Assembly (NCBI GenBank): GCA_012840015.1
Contig: DUMF01000010.1
Location: 1 to 64,000, forward strand
Source of the DNA: Bacillota bacterium
GTDB lineage: Bacteria; Bacillota; Sulfobacillia; DUMF01
Reading direction: 5' to 3'
DNA: 64,000 nt
The notes under the pieces were generated by a model. It saw only the letters and a list, made by a program, of their open reading frames with translations. It was not told where the DNA came from and searched no databases. How positions within the stretch are numbered: position 1 is the first letter of the stretch; the number at the start of each line of letters is the position of its first letter. The position numbers and the translations under genes are program-made. Below are positions 45,644 to 54,468 of the stretch, piece by piece.

Positions 45644-47236
45644 CTAAGCATTTTGACTTAGTGGCACGCTCGCCGAGACTCTCGTGCCGCCACCTTTCAC
45701 CGAATGTAGCTCCAGCTTTCCTCCGGCGATTTCGGCCCGCTCCATCATCCCCGCGATACCCAGCTTACCCATTCTCCGCAACTCTACGTTTGAGGCCGGC
45801 ACGTCGAAGCCGCATCCGTCGTCCTGGATGGTTAGGACAGCCATGCCATCTTTGACATTGAGACTAACAACTACGTTAGCTGCGGAGGAATGCCTGCCCG
45901 CATTGTTGAGAGCTTCTTGGGCTATTCGAAAGAGAGTTACTTCCACCGTCGAAGGGAGCCTCCCGACTCCTTCGTCCACGTCCAGTTTCACTTTGAAGCC
46001 GAAGTTGCGCGCGGCCTGCTTGGTCAAAAGATCAAGTGCGGCACCCAGACCCAAATCATCCAGCACAGAGGGCCTTAAAGCGCGTATGAACTCTCTGAGG
46101 TTCCTTATAGTCTGGCTGAGAAGATCCTCAAGCTCGCCCAGCCTGCGTGTGAGAATCGCCTGGTTACCCATCGCGCTCTTGCACAACTCCACCTTTCTGG
46201 AAAGAGCGATGAGGGCCTGTGCAGTATCGTCATGGAGCTCCCGTGCAATCCGGCGTCGTTCCTCTTCTTGCACTTCGGTCACGAGGGCTAGATAATCCTT
46301 CATTTCACTGACCCGACGCTTAGTAGCTCTGACTTCGGTGATATCTCGAGCTATCCCGTACTGCCCGATGAACTGTCCTCCTGCGTAACTAAGAGCTGCT
46401 CTCACATCGAGTATCACTGACCGCCCGTCTTTTGCACGGGCCTCCCACTCATATCCTGCTGTACTCCGTGCAGACCGGCGGCACTCCTCTAGCACTTGCA
46501 TAGTAGCCTGCCAGCTTTCCTGCGTAACGATTTCGCTGAAATACTTGCCCAGGAGTTCCTCCGGCAAGTACCCCAGCGTCTCGTAAATGCGGGAGTTCAA
46601 AAATGTAAACCGGCCTACCCTATCCAAACTGAACACCACATCTAGAACGTTCTCAGTCATGGTCCTGTATTTAGCTTCGGAAAGCTCCAGTTCATGGAAT
46701 AGGCGCGCTTTGGCGATCACGACGGCAGCCTGGTCCGCAGCCGCAATCAGCAGCCGCTCCCTCGACTTGTCCAGCCAGTTCGTTTTTGTGGTCCTCACGC
46801 CTAGAACTATTAAGCCAACCACACCGTCATCGGAACGCATGGGCACCGCAGCAAGCTCAGATAAGCCTGAAAAATCGATGATATCGCTGCCTGTCTTGCT
46901 ACAGTCTACCCGCAGCACGCTACCATGCGCCTCTAGGCAACGAGCGAATAGACTCTGAGGGCCCATTCTCAAAGTGATCTTTTCAGATACTAGAGGCACG
47001 TCCTTGCGTCTGGATGCCATTGCCTCGAGGGTGACGCTCTTGAACCCCTCACTGCAAAGGAAGATGGCAACCGTGTCTGCACCGAAGACGCTCAAAAAAT
47101 AACGCGCAACCCTGTTCAGCAGCTGCTCCAAGGTGGGTTTCCCCGAAGAGGTTATCCGGGCCAACCCGAGCAACACGCTTTCCGCACCTAGCTGCCAGTA
47201 CTTCGAACTACTTTTCTTTTCGTTCAGGTCCTCCAC
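45644..47236 (-). CDS. Soluble NarL-type histidine kinase with GAF and PAS domains
   Basis: 530 residues from GTG 47236, overlapping the response-regulator gene by 29 bases. No membrane segment. GAF domain (about 20-180: LLNRVARYFLSVFGADTVAIFLCSEG), PAS domain (about 195-310: YRTMTENVLDVVFSLDRVGRFTFLNS), HisKA_3 with EVQEEERRRIARELHDDTAQALIALS (phospho-His), and the HATPase end IAQEALNNAGRHSSAANVVVSL with DDGCGFD. It senses a cytoplasmic signal and phosphorylates the adjacent regulator. The upstream FMN-binding gene suggests a redox link. Confidence 0.95.
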   Translation of the reverse strand: MEDLNEKKSSSKYWQLGAESVLLGLARITSSGKPTLEQLLNRVARYFLSVFGADTVAIFLCSEGFKSVTLEAMASRRKDVPLVSEKITLRMGPQSLFARCLEAHGSVLRVDCSKTGSDIIDFSGLSELAAVPMRSDDGVVGLIVLGVRTTKTNWLDKSRERLLIAAADQAAVVIAKARLFHELELSEAKYRTMTENVLDVVFSLDRVGRFTFLNSRIYETLGYLPEELLGKYFSEIVTQESWQATMQVLEECRRSARSTAGYEWEARAKDGRSVILDVRAALSYAGGQFIGQYGIARDITEVRATKRRVSEMKDYLALVTEVQEEERRRIARELHDDTAQALIALSRKVELCKSAMGNQAILTRRLGELEDLLSQTIRNLREFIRALRPSVLDDLGLGAALDLLTKQAARNFGFKVKLDVDEGVGRLPSTVEVTLFRIAQEALNNAGRHSSAANVVVSLNVKDGMAVLTIQDDGCGFDVPASNVELRRMGKLGIAGMMERAEIAGGKLELHSVKGGGTRVSASVPLSQNA

Positions 47237-47903
47237 CTATATCTATCCAACCCTTCTGAGCCGCCTTGATGACGGCCTCCGTTCTCGAATCTACATCCAG
47301 CTTGCTGAAGATGTTGTAAAGGTGTACCTGTACCGTCCTGGCACTTATACCCAGCTGGCTGGCGATCTCCTTATTTCCCAGGCCGCTTGCTACCAGCCGC
47401 AGCACCTGAACTTCACGCGTGCTGAGCCGCACCTGGGGTTCCTCCCTGGAAGCTCCCCGATTCAAGGCGCGCTTCACTACTTTGGCAGTTATGACTTTAT
47501 CGAGCACGGTCTCGCCTCTGGCCACTGCTCGAATGGCCGAGACCAGTTCCGAACCGCTTGCGCTCTTCAGCAAATACCCAGCCACACCCGCATCCAACAG
47601 CGCAAACACGTAAGGATCGTCATCGTACGCGGTGAGGGCCAGCACTGCAACCCCGGGGCAAGCCTGTTTGATCTTAGCCGTGGCCTCGATGCCGTTCATC
47701 CCAGGCATCGAGACGTCCATCGTGACGACCTTGGGTAGCAAGGAAGCCGCCAGGCGTACGGCCTCTTCTCCGTCGGCGGCTTCACCAACAACCTTTATGT
47801 CCGATTCTTGTTCGAGCAACTCCCTGGTGCCTTCCCTAACCAGGGCATGATCGTCCACCAACAAAACTGTTATCGGTTTAGTCCATTCCTGCACAGGCCT
47901 CAC
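47208..47903 (-). CDS. NarL/LuxR-type response regulator
   Basis: 231 residues. Receiver domain with [20 protein letters not shown] (acidic pair), phospho-Asp in [16 protein letters not shown], conserved Thr/Lys in LALTAYDDD and [11 protein letters not shown]. LuxR-type HTH at the end: [52 protein letters not shown]. It overlaps the FMN-binding gene end (GTGA) and the kinase start, so all three are translated together. Confidence 0.96.
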   Translation of the reverse strand: MRPVQEWTKPITVLLVDDHALVREGTRELLEQESDIKVVGEAADGEEAVRLAASLLPKVVTMDVSMPGMNGIEATAKIKQACPGVAVLALTAYDDDPYVFALLDAGVAGYLLKSASGSELVSAIRAVARGETVLDKVITAKVVKRALNRGASREEPQVRLSTREVQVLRLVASGLGNKEIASQLGISARTVQVHLYNIFSKLDVDSRTEAVIKAAQKGWIDIGGGPERKEK

Positions 47904-48724
47904 TTACCCTGCAGCGCATTTTTAACCGCTTCCATTATGCCCTTGGAAGTGAAAGTGGCTCCGGTCACCGCATCTACGGACGTCGACTGTTTAGCGATTA
48001 TTGCCTCAGGTATCCTGCTTAAAGCCGGGTCAGATATTATCGGGGTCTCCTTATGCTCCAGGATTTTCACTTCGGTAATCTTACCGCCCTTGACAGTTAC
48101 GCTCACCTTAATGCTGCCGTTCATCCCCTGGCCTTCCCCTTCATATGTCCCGTCTTTGGGAACCCCGGCAATCGGAGCTGCCTTCCCGGGGCCGATACCC
48201 AACACGCCCTGCAACTCAGTTAGAGCAGCCTTCACGGCCGCTGTAAATGCCCTGGACGAAATCGTAGCGCCTGAGATAGCGTTAATGTCCTTGCCCACGC
48301 TAACGGCATCTTGAGCGGTCTTGCCGATAAACTGATCCTGGAAAGCCTTGCTATCGACACGTGCACCCAAGCCCGGGGTTTCGGAATGGCTCACTACTTT
48401 TACGCCGGTGAGCTTACCTTCGTTGTCTGTCCCAACCACTATAACCATAGGCTGCGAGCCATATCCTCTCGCTTCGGTAACGGCGGCCGCTCCCACCTGC
48501 TTACCGCCTTTTATGGCCTTGTAATACGTTTTCCCGCCCGACTGGACCTTTTCAAACGTCTCAGCCTCAGGTACCACCGTTCTCAGCGAAGCGTTAAACT
48601 CCTCTACAGCTCTCTTTTCGATAACCGGCCGGGTAACCCCGTACACCCACGCAAGGCTCCCCGCCGCAATCCCGCACACCAATGCGAGTGTTATGGCAAG
48701 CTTCGTAGTTTCTCGCACGGCCAC
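47900..48724 (-). CDS. Membrane-anchored protein with two FMN-binding domains
   Basis: 274 residues. One N-terminal membrane segment (LAITLALVCGIAAGSLAWVYG). The first FMN_bind domain resembles RnfG/NqrC (SETPGLGARVDSKAFQDQFIGK, ISGATISSRAF). The second has KETPIISDPALSRIPEAIIAKQSTSVDAVTGATFTSKGI. The SGAT and TGAT segments match the site where FMN is bound covalently by phosphoester. It is probably an extracytoplasmic electron carrier. Leading an operon with a two-component system, it may feed redox state to the kinase; no other rnf genes are seen. Confidence 0.9.
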   Translation of the reverse strand: MAVRETTKLAITLALVCGIAAGSLAWVYGVTRPVIEKRAVEEFNASLRTVVPEAETFEKVQSGGKTYYKAIKGGKQVGAAAVTEARGYGSQPMVIVVGTDNEGKLTGVKVVSHSETPGLGARVDSKAFQDQFIGKTAQDAVSVGKDINAISGATISSRAFTAAVKAALTELQGVLGIGPGKAAPIAGVPKDGTYEGEGQGMNGSIKVSVTVKGGKITEVKILEHKETPIISDPALSRIPEAIIAKQSTSVDAVTGATFTSKGIMEAVKNALQGK

Positions 48725-48827
48725 CCCCCCATTCCATCCGACTTATTATAACTCACCGTTGCTAGGATTTTAGAGTTTCGTCGTCATAATGCGCCAGCCC
48801 CGGGTAAAACGTTGAACCAAAAGTGGG

Positions 48828-49226
48828 TTATAGTATCGCTACATTGATCTGCGCTTTCCAGAACACCTTTGAGCCTACATCCAAAGACCCGCCCAGTGCA
48901 CGCCCGTCCTTATCCGTTACAGCAATATGAACGTGCACTTTACCGTGTACTGTATCGCCCTTGACGGCAACTTCCCCGATCGTTCCCGTAATAGCTACCA
49001 TTTCATAGGGCCCGGTCCCTTTGGTGGATGCCATAGGGGGAGGGAAATTTCCTCCAACAGGATTCTTGACAGAGAGCGTGGAAAGTGAGCCGAAACCCGA
49101 TAATATGAGGCCGTTTGAGACTCCGCGCTCTTCAGCCATCGTCTTCAAACCCTCTAGCAGGTCCTCACCTGCATCGAGCAGCCAAACCTCCATGCCTTTT
49201 ACCTTTAACGGAACAGCATGCCCCAT
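48828..49226 (-). CDS. DUF296 (PPC/PCC-domain) protein 1
   Basis: 132 residues from ATG 49226 (GGGGGG upstream). Single DUF296 domain: LLDAGEDLLEGLKTMAEERGVSNGLILSGFGSLSTLSVKNP, YEMVAITGTIGE, GKVHVHIAVTDKDGRALGGSLDVGSKVFWKAQINVAIL. The conserved GxG and HxH(I/V) positions are present. In plants the domain is part of AT-hook proteins; free-standing bacterial versions form trimers of unknown function. A second copy at 52369 belongs to the catabolic operon just upstream. Confidence 0.9.
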   Translation of the reverse strand: MGHAVPLKVKGMEVWLLDAGEDLLEGLKTMAEERGVSNGLILSGFGSLSTLSVKNPVGGNFPPPMASTKGTGPYEMVAITGTIGEVAVKGDTVHGKVHVHIAVTDKDGRALGGSLDVGSKVFWKAQINVAIL

Positions 49227-49352
49227 AACAAGCCCCCCGTTGAATGAGTTGTCGCGTGCATACGGGTGAGATGTGGCTAATATCTTTTAATCAAGGTTGC
49301 TTCGGGCCCTGGAGCTGCAAACACGGCGCCGACGGGCCACGATTCTACATCC

Positions 49353-50078
49353 ATGATAATTATAATCGACCTTGACGCCCTACGCAGAAGGCTCCACAAC
49401 CTCTTGTGGCTAGTCGTGAGCGCGCTCACGTTAAGCCTCGCACTCGTGCGGCCATTTCTAACTGTCTGGGTGACCAGCTTGCAGGACCAGCCCATTCGTC
49501 GAGGCAATCCCGACCGGCCATATGTAGCACTTATGTTCAATGTGGACTGGGGTAATGAGTATGTGCCCCAACTCTTGGAGATCTTAAGACAAAGCCACGC
49601 CAAAGCCACGTTCTTTGTCACGGGAAGATGGGCTGGGGAAAACCCCGACCTTCTGAGGCTGATCGCCAAGAACGAGCAGGAAATCGCCACTCACGGGCAG
49701 GAGCACCTGCTTCCGTCAAAACTACCTGACCAGGAAGTCGACTGGCTTATTCGTGAGGGAATCGCCACCCTGCGAGACATCCTGGGGAGAGAACCTGCTC
49801 TTCTTTTCTCGCCTCCTTCCGGTGACTGGGATGAACGAACTATAAGGGCCGCCAGTCGTTATGGCTGCAAGACTATCCTTTGGACCGTCGACACCGTAGA
49901 CTGGCGGTGCCCCTCACCCGACAAAATCGTGGCCAGAGCCACCGAGTCCGTCAAGCCTGGTTCCTTAATTCTTATGCACCCGACCGCCCCCACGGTACTC
50001 GCCTTACCCAAGATCATAGAGCTGCTACGCCGCGCAGGGTTGGAACCCACCACCGTTTCCCAGGCCATCGGAGCGTAG
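49353..50078 (+). CDS. Polysaccharide deacetylase-family protein
   Basis: 241 residues with an N-terminal membrane anchor (LLWLVVSALTLSLALV). NodB domain: VALMFNVDWGNEYVPQLLEILRQSHAKATFFVTGRWAGENPDLL, ATHGQEHLLPSKL, ILGREPALLFSPPSGDWDERTI, LIIMHP-like LILMHPTAPTVLALP. The usual metal motifs are altered: TFDDG is FNVDWG and HSxxH is HGQEH, so one Asp remains and the two His are kept. Related sporulation proteins (PdaB/YlxY types) show such changes. Activity on peptidoglycan is possible but unproven. Confidence 0.85.
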   Translation: MIIIIDLDALRRRLHNLLWLVVSALTLSLALVRPFLTVWVTSLQDQPIRRGNPDRPYVALMFNVDWGNEYVPQLLEILRQSHAKATFFVTGRWAGENPDLLRLIAKNEQEIATHGQEHLLPSKLPDQEVDWLIREGIATLRDILGREPALLFSPPSGDWDERTIRAASRYGCKTILWTVDTVDWRCPSPDKIVARATESVKPGSLILMHPTAPTVLALPKIIELLRRAGLEPTTVSQAIGA

Positions 50079-50085
50079 CCCGTTC

Positions 50086-51201
50086 TCAAGCCACCCGGAA
50101 CTGTTCTACGATCTTCTCGTTCAATTCGATGCCAAGCCCGGGCCCCTCAGGCACCCGCACGTATCCATCAACGCACTCGATGGGGTCCTTCGCTACGAAG
50201 CGTCTCAGAGGAGTTGGCCATACGCAGAACTCCAAGTACGGTATTTCGGGTTGACTCACAATAAAATGTAGTGTACTCGCCACGAGGATATCAGTACTCC
50301 AACAATGGGGAATGCACAGAGCCCCTTTGGCACTGGCCAGAGATGCTATTTTCTTGGCCTCGGTGAAACCGCCGACCCGGGAAATATCTGGTTGGATCAC
50401 GTCTACTTTGCCCCGCTCAATCAAATCGCGAAAACCAAAATAAGTAGTTTCCTTTTCCCCTGTGGCTATCCTTATATCGACCCTGCTGCTGAGCTCGGCA
50501 AAGCCGTCAAGGTCGTCTGGGCTAAGAGGTTCTTCAAGAAAGTATATGTTTAGCTCTTCCAAGAGCCGGGCGAGTTCGAAGGCTTTACGCCTGTCTCCGC
50601 CATACCCTATGTCCACCATGAGATCGACATCATCGCCCACCGCTTTGCGGCATGCCTTCATGAACCGGTAATCCTGTTCTACTGAATGGCCAAGCGGCCC
50701 CCATCCCACCTTCACCGCCTTGAACCCCTTCTCAACCCATCTGATGACCTCTTTTACGGCTTCCTCTTCAGCTTCCGGCATGAGGGTGCTCGCGTAGGCC
50801 TTTACCTTATCCCTGAACTTTCCGCCCAACAATTTATAGACAGGTATACCCAGAGCCTTCCCCATAATATCGTAGAGCGCCATATCTATGGCACTCATGG
50901 CATGGATGACGACTCCCCTCCGCCCGTACACGGAAGTCTCGGAATACATCTTTTGCCAGATTCTCTCCACGTTGAAGGGGTCTTCCCCTAGTATGATACG
51001 GGCCAAGCCCCTGCTCCGGACATGGGAATCAGGGGCATCGATTATCGCCTTTATAACGAAAGGAGAGGTCTGGGATTCGCCAATCCCCACTATCCCTTCG
51101 TCGGTCTTCACTTTGACTATGCAGCAGTCTTGAGTCCCGTCACCGATTAGCCTGACCTCCGGCTGGCGCAGCACCATCGCTTCAACCTCTACGATTTTCA
51201 A
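50086..51201 (-). CDS. Mandelate racemase/enolase-superfamily enzyme 1
   Basis: 371 residues. N-terminal capping domain (IVEVEAMVLRQPEVRLIG ... ILGEDPFNVERIWQKMYSETSVYGRRG) and TIM-barrel domain. Metal ligands: MVDIGYG (Asp), FLEEPLSPDD (Glu), IATGEKE (Glu). Possible catalytic residues: Lys in FKAVKVGWG (an AVKVG rather than KxK form), Asp in VIQPDIS, His in IPHCWSTD. This combination suggests an acid-sugar dehydratase or racemase of the mandelate racemase group. Last gene of the 55.9-50.1 kb operon. Substrate unknown. Confidence 0.9.
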   Translation of the reverse strand: MKIVEVEAMVLRQPEVRLIGDGTQDCCIVKVKTDEGIVGIGESQTSPFVIKAIIDAPDSHVRSRGLARIILGEDPFNVERIWQKMYSETSVYGRRGVVIHAMSAIDMALYDIMGKALGIPVYKLLGGKFRDKVKAYASTLMPEAEEEAVKEVIRWVEKGFKAVKVGWGPLGHSVEQDYRFMKACRKAVGDDVDLMVDIGYGGDRRKAFELARLLEELNIYFLEEPLSPDDLDGFAELSSRVDIRIATGEKETTYFGFRDLIERGKVDVIQPDISRVGGFTEAKKIASLASAKGALCIPHCWSTDILVASTLHFIVSQPEIPYLEFCVWPTPLRRFVAKDPIECVDGYVRVPEGPGLGIELNEKIVEQFRVA

Positions 51202-51222
51202 AGCTTACACCTCCGGCTAGTC

Positions 51223-52347
51223 TCAGAATGCGGTACTACCCTTGTATGCGTAATGCTTTACCGCATCTTCGTCCAATTCCAAACCGTGCCCCGGCCCATC
51301 GGGTGGACGGACGAATCCATCGGACGCCTTCACCGGGTTCTTAAGTAAGCGCTGAAAATTGAATACATCACTTTCGAGTTCGAAGTATTCTATGTACAAT
51401 ACCTCGGGTCTAGCAGCGCCAACCTGGACGTTGAGATCGTGCGTCCAGTGCGGAGCCAGAATCAAACCATATGTTGCGGCCACACCTGCCAGATTTAGCC
51501 ATTCCGTGATGCCTCCCATCAGGGTAGGGTCGCCCTGAAGTATGCTGGCCGCCTTTCTGTCCACGATCTCTCGGAAATCCCACCTGGTGAAATGATTCTC
51601 TCCGATAGCCACCGGCATCGGGACGTTTGCAGCCACCCTGGCACAACCGACCAAATCGTCGATCGCAACGGGCTCCTCCAGCCACCTAATCCGGTACTTT
51701 TCCAATTGCCGCGCTATGGCGATCGCGGTGTCAGGGTCCCAAACGTTGTTCGCATCTATCATGAGATCGGCCTCGTCACCGATAATCTTTCGTGCGAGCT
51801 CAATCCTTTTCAAGTCGAGGCTCAGTGACACCCCTCCTACTTTCATTTTGAATGCCTTGAAGCCCTTCTGTACGTATGTGCTGAACTCTTTCTCTAGATA
51901 CCCCAGAAGCTCCGCATCAGTGCTGCAATTAACAGGATAATAGCCCCCACTGTAATACGCAGGTACCTTATCTCTGAATCCGCCCAGCAATCGGTATATC
52001 GGCATGCCACACGCCCTACCGAGTAGGTCCCAAAGAGCGATGTCAATCGCAGCTATGGCCCGACTCGAAATCCCACGCCGGTCCCACACAGCCATTGCCT
52101 TATACATCTTGTTCCACAAGCGGTTGATTGCGAACGGATCTTCTCCAATTAGTACTTCTCTCAACAACTCCTCGATCGCAATGCTCACGAGGAGCGTCCC
52201 CCAGCAGTAGCCCCATCCCACAAGCCCCTCGTCTGTAAAGACAGTGGCTATTGTATAGTCCCTGTAGCTTACGGTCCTTGTGGCGAAACGCTTGGGCACT
52301 TTAAGGGGTATCCTCACCGTCACAACTCGAACATCAGAGATTTTCAT
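51223..52347 (-). CDS. Mandelate racemase/enolase-superfamily enzyme 2
   Basis: About 374 residues; ATG 52347 follows AGGAGG. Capping domain, then barrel with FKMKVGG (KxK), MIDANNVWD (metal Asp), RWLEEPVAIDD (Glu), AIGENHF (Glu), ILQGDPTLMGGI (Asp) and LAPHWTHDLNVQVGAA (His). The KxK and His-Asp pairs are those of mandelate racemase-type and galactonate dehydratase-type enzymes. It is 22 bases upstream of enzyme 1; the two differ in their catalytic lysine motif and probably act on successive or stereoisomeric substrates. Confidence 0.9.
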   Translation of the reverse strand: MKISDVRVVTVRIPLKVPKRFATRTVSYRDYTIATVFTDEGLVGWGYCWGTLLVSIAIEELLREVLIGEDPFAINRLWNKMYKAMAVWDRRGISSRAIAAIDIALWDLLGRACGMPIYRLLGGFRDKVPAYYSGGYYPVNCSTDAELLGYLEKEFSTYVQKGFKAFKMKVGGVSLSLDLKRIELARKIIGDEADLMIDANNVWDPDTAIAIARQLEKYRIRWLEEPVAIDDLVGCARVAANVPMPVAIGENHFTRWDFREIVDRKAASILQGDPTLMGGITEWLNLAGVAATYGLILAPHWTHDLNVQVGAARPEVLYIEYFELESDVFNFQRLLKNPVKASDGFVRPPDGPGHGLELDEDAVKHYAYKGSTAF

Positions 52348-52368
52348 TGCGCGCCTCCTCGGTCTCAC

Positions 52369-52839
52369 TCAGCGGAAGAACAGCTCGAGTCCCTGGGTTT
52401 CAGGGTCTTTTAGCCTTAAGAGCTCTATCCCATCGAGCCTAGCGATAGCGATCTCGGCCGTAGAAAGCACTTCGCATCCCTCTACGAGATGTCCACCATA
52501 GGAACGCCCATTTTCGGCCCCCGACGATACGCAAATATGCGCGTGAACCCAAACCCTCCCCTCAAATGTAGAGATGTTGCCATTTAGAGAAAGCATCTCA
52601 AGAGGACTACCTTCGATCTTTACGAACTGCCTATCTGCATCAGTAATTGGAAAGTTCGGAAAGCGCGCGAGGTTTCTGAGCACCGCCTTCCGGAGACTGG
52701 CTGCTCCCCCCAGAATAAGGCCTGACCGAATCCCGTGTTGCTCCACTATCATTCGGATGGAATTGTAAACATCACTTCCGGGGGCCAACCTCGCGACGAT
52801 GACCTCACCTAGCCTTCCTGTTCCCGACCTCATTTTCAT
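52369..52839 (-). CDS. DUF296 (PPC/PCC-domain) protein 2
   Basis: About 156 residues; ATG 52839 follows AAGGGAGGGG. DUF296 domain: VIVARLAPGSDVYNSIRMIVEQHGIRSGLILGGAASLRKAVLRN, LEMLSLNGNISTFEGRVWVHAHICVSS, YGGHLVEGCEVLSTAEIAIARLDG. It carries the HAHI position matching the HVHI of the first copy. It lies between the AbgT 2 and enolase genes in one operon, which supports a metabolic or substrate-binding role rather than DNA binding. Confidence 0.88.
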   Translation of the reverse strand: MKMRSGTGRLGEVIVARLAPGSDVYNSIRMIVEQHGIRSGLILGGAASLRKAVLRNLARFPNFPITDADRQFVKIEGSPLEMLSLNGNISTFEGRVWVHAHICVSSGAENGRSYGGHLVEGCEVLSTAEIAIARLDGIELLRLKDPETQGLELFFR

Positions 52840-52857
52840 GTATGTCCCCTCCCTTTT

Positions 52858-52885
52858 AAGAGGAGCCCGACACCGGGCTCCTCTC
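52858..52885 (-). terminator. Strong hairpin inside the catabolic operon
   Basis: An 11-bp perfect stem (AGAGGAGCCCG / CGGGCTCCTCT, 4-base loop) lies 22 bases after the AbgT 2 stop and 18 bases before the DUF296 start. Only CTTAAAA follows on the minus strand, so it is a weak or partial terminator, or an mRNA-stabilising processing hairpin. Confidence 0.5.
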
Positions 52886-52907
52886 AAGTGCGTTAAAAAC
52901 CATGGCC

Positions 52908-54449
52908 TTACGGAAGGTAAACAGGCCCCCCGGGTCCGAGAGGTATTCCCAATGCGGTCCAGATGAGGAAGAGGATTGTCCAGCCTATCAAGTTTGCGAT
53001 CGAGTACGGCACAAGTGCTGCCAACATAGGGCCAACTTCCTCTCGGCCCGAGTAGCGTTTAACATAGCCCAGCAGGATGGGGTAATAATTGAACAAAGGA
53101 CTAATGCCGTTGGTCACAGAGTCACCTATCCTATATGCCATTGTGGTCGTGGCAGGATGGTACCCCAAGGCCATGAGCATCGGCACGAAAATCGGAGCAA
53201 ATGCGAACCATTTCGTATTGGAGCTACCGATGAGCAGGTTTAGGAGCGTGGTAAAAAGGATGAATACCGTCCACAACGGAGCCCCCGTGAAACCAACGCT
53301 CTTTAGGAACTCAGCTCCTTTCACGGCGAGAATCGTTGGAATGTTGGAGTAGTTGAATAGAGCGAGGAATTGGCCGACGATCAAGCACATCAGTATGAAC
53401 GGTGCCATACTCTCAATCGCTTTGTAGATGTACTTTGGGGCATCGCCCTGCTTCTTAATAGTACCGACTACCCGACCGTAAACGTAAGACGGAATGAAGA
53501 ACAAGAACATCATGATGGCCACGAGCCCATCAATGAAGGGCGAAGGCATGATAGTACCGGTTTTCGGGTTGCGGAGAGGGGCATTGGGCGGGAGTAAGAG
53601 TATTAGAATGACTGCGATATATACGAGAGCCGCGATTCCCGCGTACTTGAGTCCTTTGGATTCCAACTCGGTTACCTGCCCCGACTTGTTGTCCAGTGCA
53701 TCTTTGACGTAAGGTTCGTTCTGAAGTCTGGGTTCAACGTATTTGCGTGTCACAAAAGTAGCCGTAATAGCTGTGAGGATGGCAGCGGCAACATTGAAAT
53801 ACCAGTTGGCCACCACGGGTACAGCCACAGGTTTGAACGGTTTAGCCACTTGCTCCGCAAAACCTAGAAGCACTACGTCGTTGGTCGCAGATATGCCCAG
53901 GTTCGCCGCCCACGCGGTACAAGTCACCCCGTATCCTAGTGCGACCCCTATCAGCGGGTTCTTATCCTGTGCTGCAAAGATTGAGGCGAATAAAGCTGGC
54001 AGAAGAACTATTGCTGGATCGCTGGCCGCATTGCCACATACCGCCACCAGGCAAGCCACCGGTATAAACAGGTTGGCTGGAACGGCAAGAATGGTCTTTC
54101 TCATCAACGCGCCCAGAAGACCGGTCCCTTCGGCCAAACCTACACCCACCATCATCGAGAGAATATTGGTGAGGGGTAGGAAATCTCGGAAGTTCTTCAC
54201 GAAATCCCTCGTCACAATGCGTAAACCTTCCGCAGAAATCAAAGGCATGGCTTGCACGACTTTATTGTTAGAAGGGTTGACAGCAGAAACACCAAGGGCA
54301 GCCAAAATGTTTGAGATGATCAATAGAATTGCGATGATATACAGGAACAGCCAGAACGGGTGTGGCAGCTTGTTCCCCATCACTGCAATCCAGTCAAGCA
54401 TCCCCATCCTTTTACGTGAGGGGCCTACTTGGTTTGGATGGTCGCTCAC
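52908..54449 (-). CDS. AbgT-family transporter 2
   Basis: 513 residues with the same family features as the first copy: GNKLPHPFWLFLYIIAIL, ILSMMVGVGLAEGTGLLGALMRK, CGNAASDPAIVLLPALFASIFAAQDKNPLIGVALGYG, and SSNTKWFAFAPIFVPMLMALGYHPATTTMAYRIGDSVTNGISPLFNYYPILLGY. Overall clearly diverged from copy 1, so not a recent duplication. It is 19 bases downstream of the amidohydrolase gene and likely imports that enzyme's substrate. Confidence 0.93.
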   Translation of the reverse strand: MSDHPNQVGPSRKRMGMLDWIAVMGNKLPHPFWLFLYIIAILLIISNILAALGVSAVNPSNNKVVQAMPLISAEGLRIVTRDFVKNFRDFLPLTNILSMMVGVGLAEGTGLLGALMRKTILAVPANLFIPVACLVAVCGNAASDPAIVLLPALFASIFAAQDKNPLIGVALGYGVTCTAWAANLGISATNDVVLLGFAEQVAKPFKPVAVPVVANWYFNVAAAILTAITATFVTRKYVEPRLQNEPYVKDALDNKSGQVTELESKGLKYAGIAALVYIAVILILLLPPNAPLRNPKTGTIMPSPFIDGLVAIMMFLFFIPSYVYGRVVGTIKKQGDAPKYIYKAIESMAPFILMCLIVGQFLALFNYSNIPTILAVKGAEFLKSVGFTGAPLWTVFILFTTLLNLLIGSSNTKWFAFAPIFVPMLMALGYHPATTTMAYRIGDSVTNGISPLFNYYPILLGYVKRYSGREEVGPMLAALVPYSIANLIGWTILFLIWTALGIPLGPGGPVYLP

Positions 54450-54468
54450 TAAAAATACCCCCCTGCTT

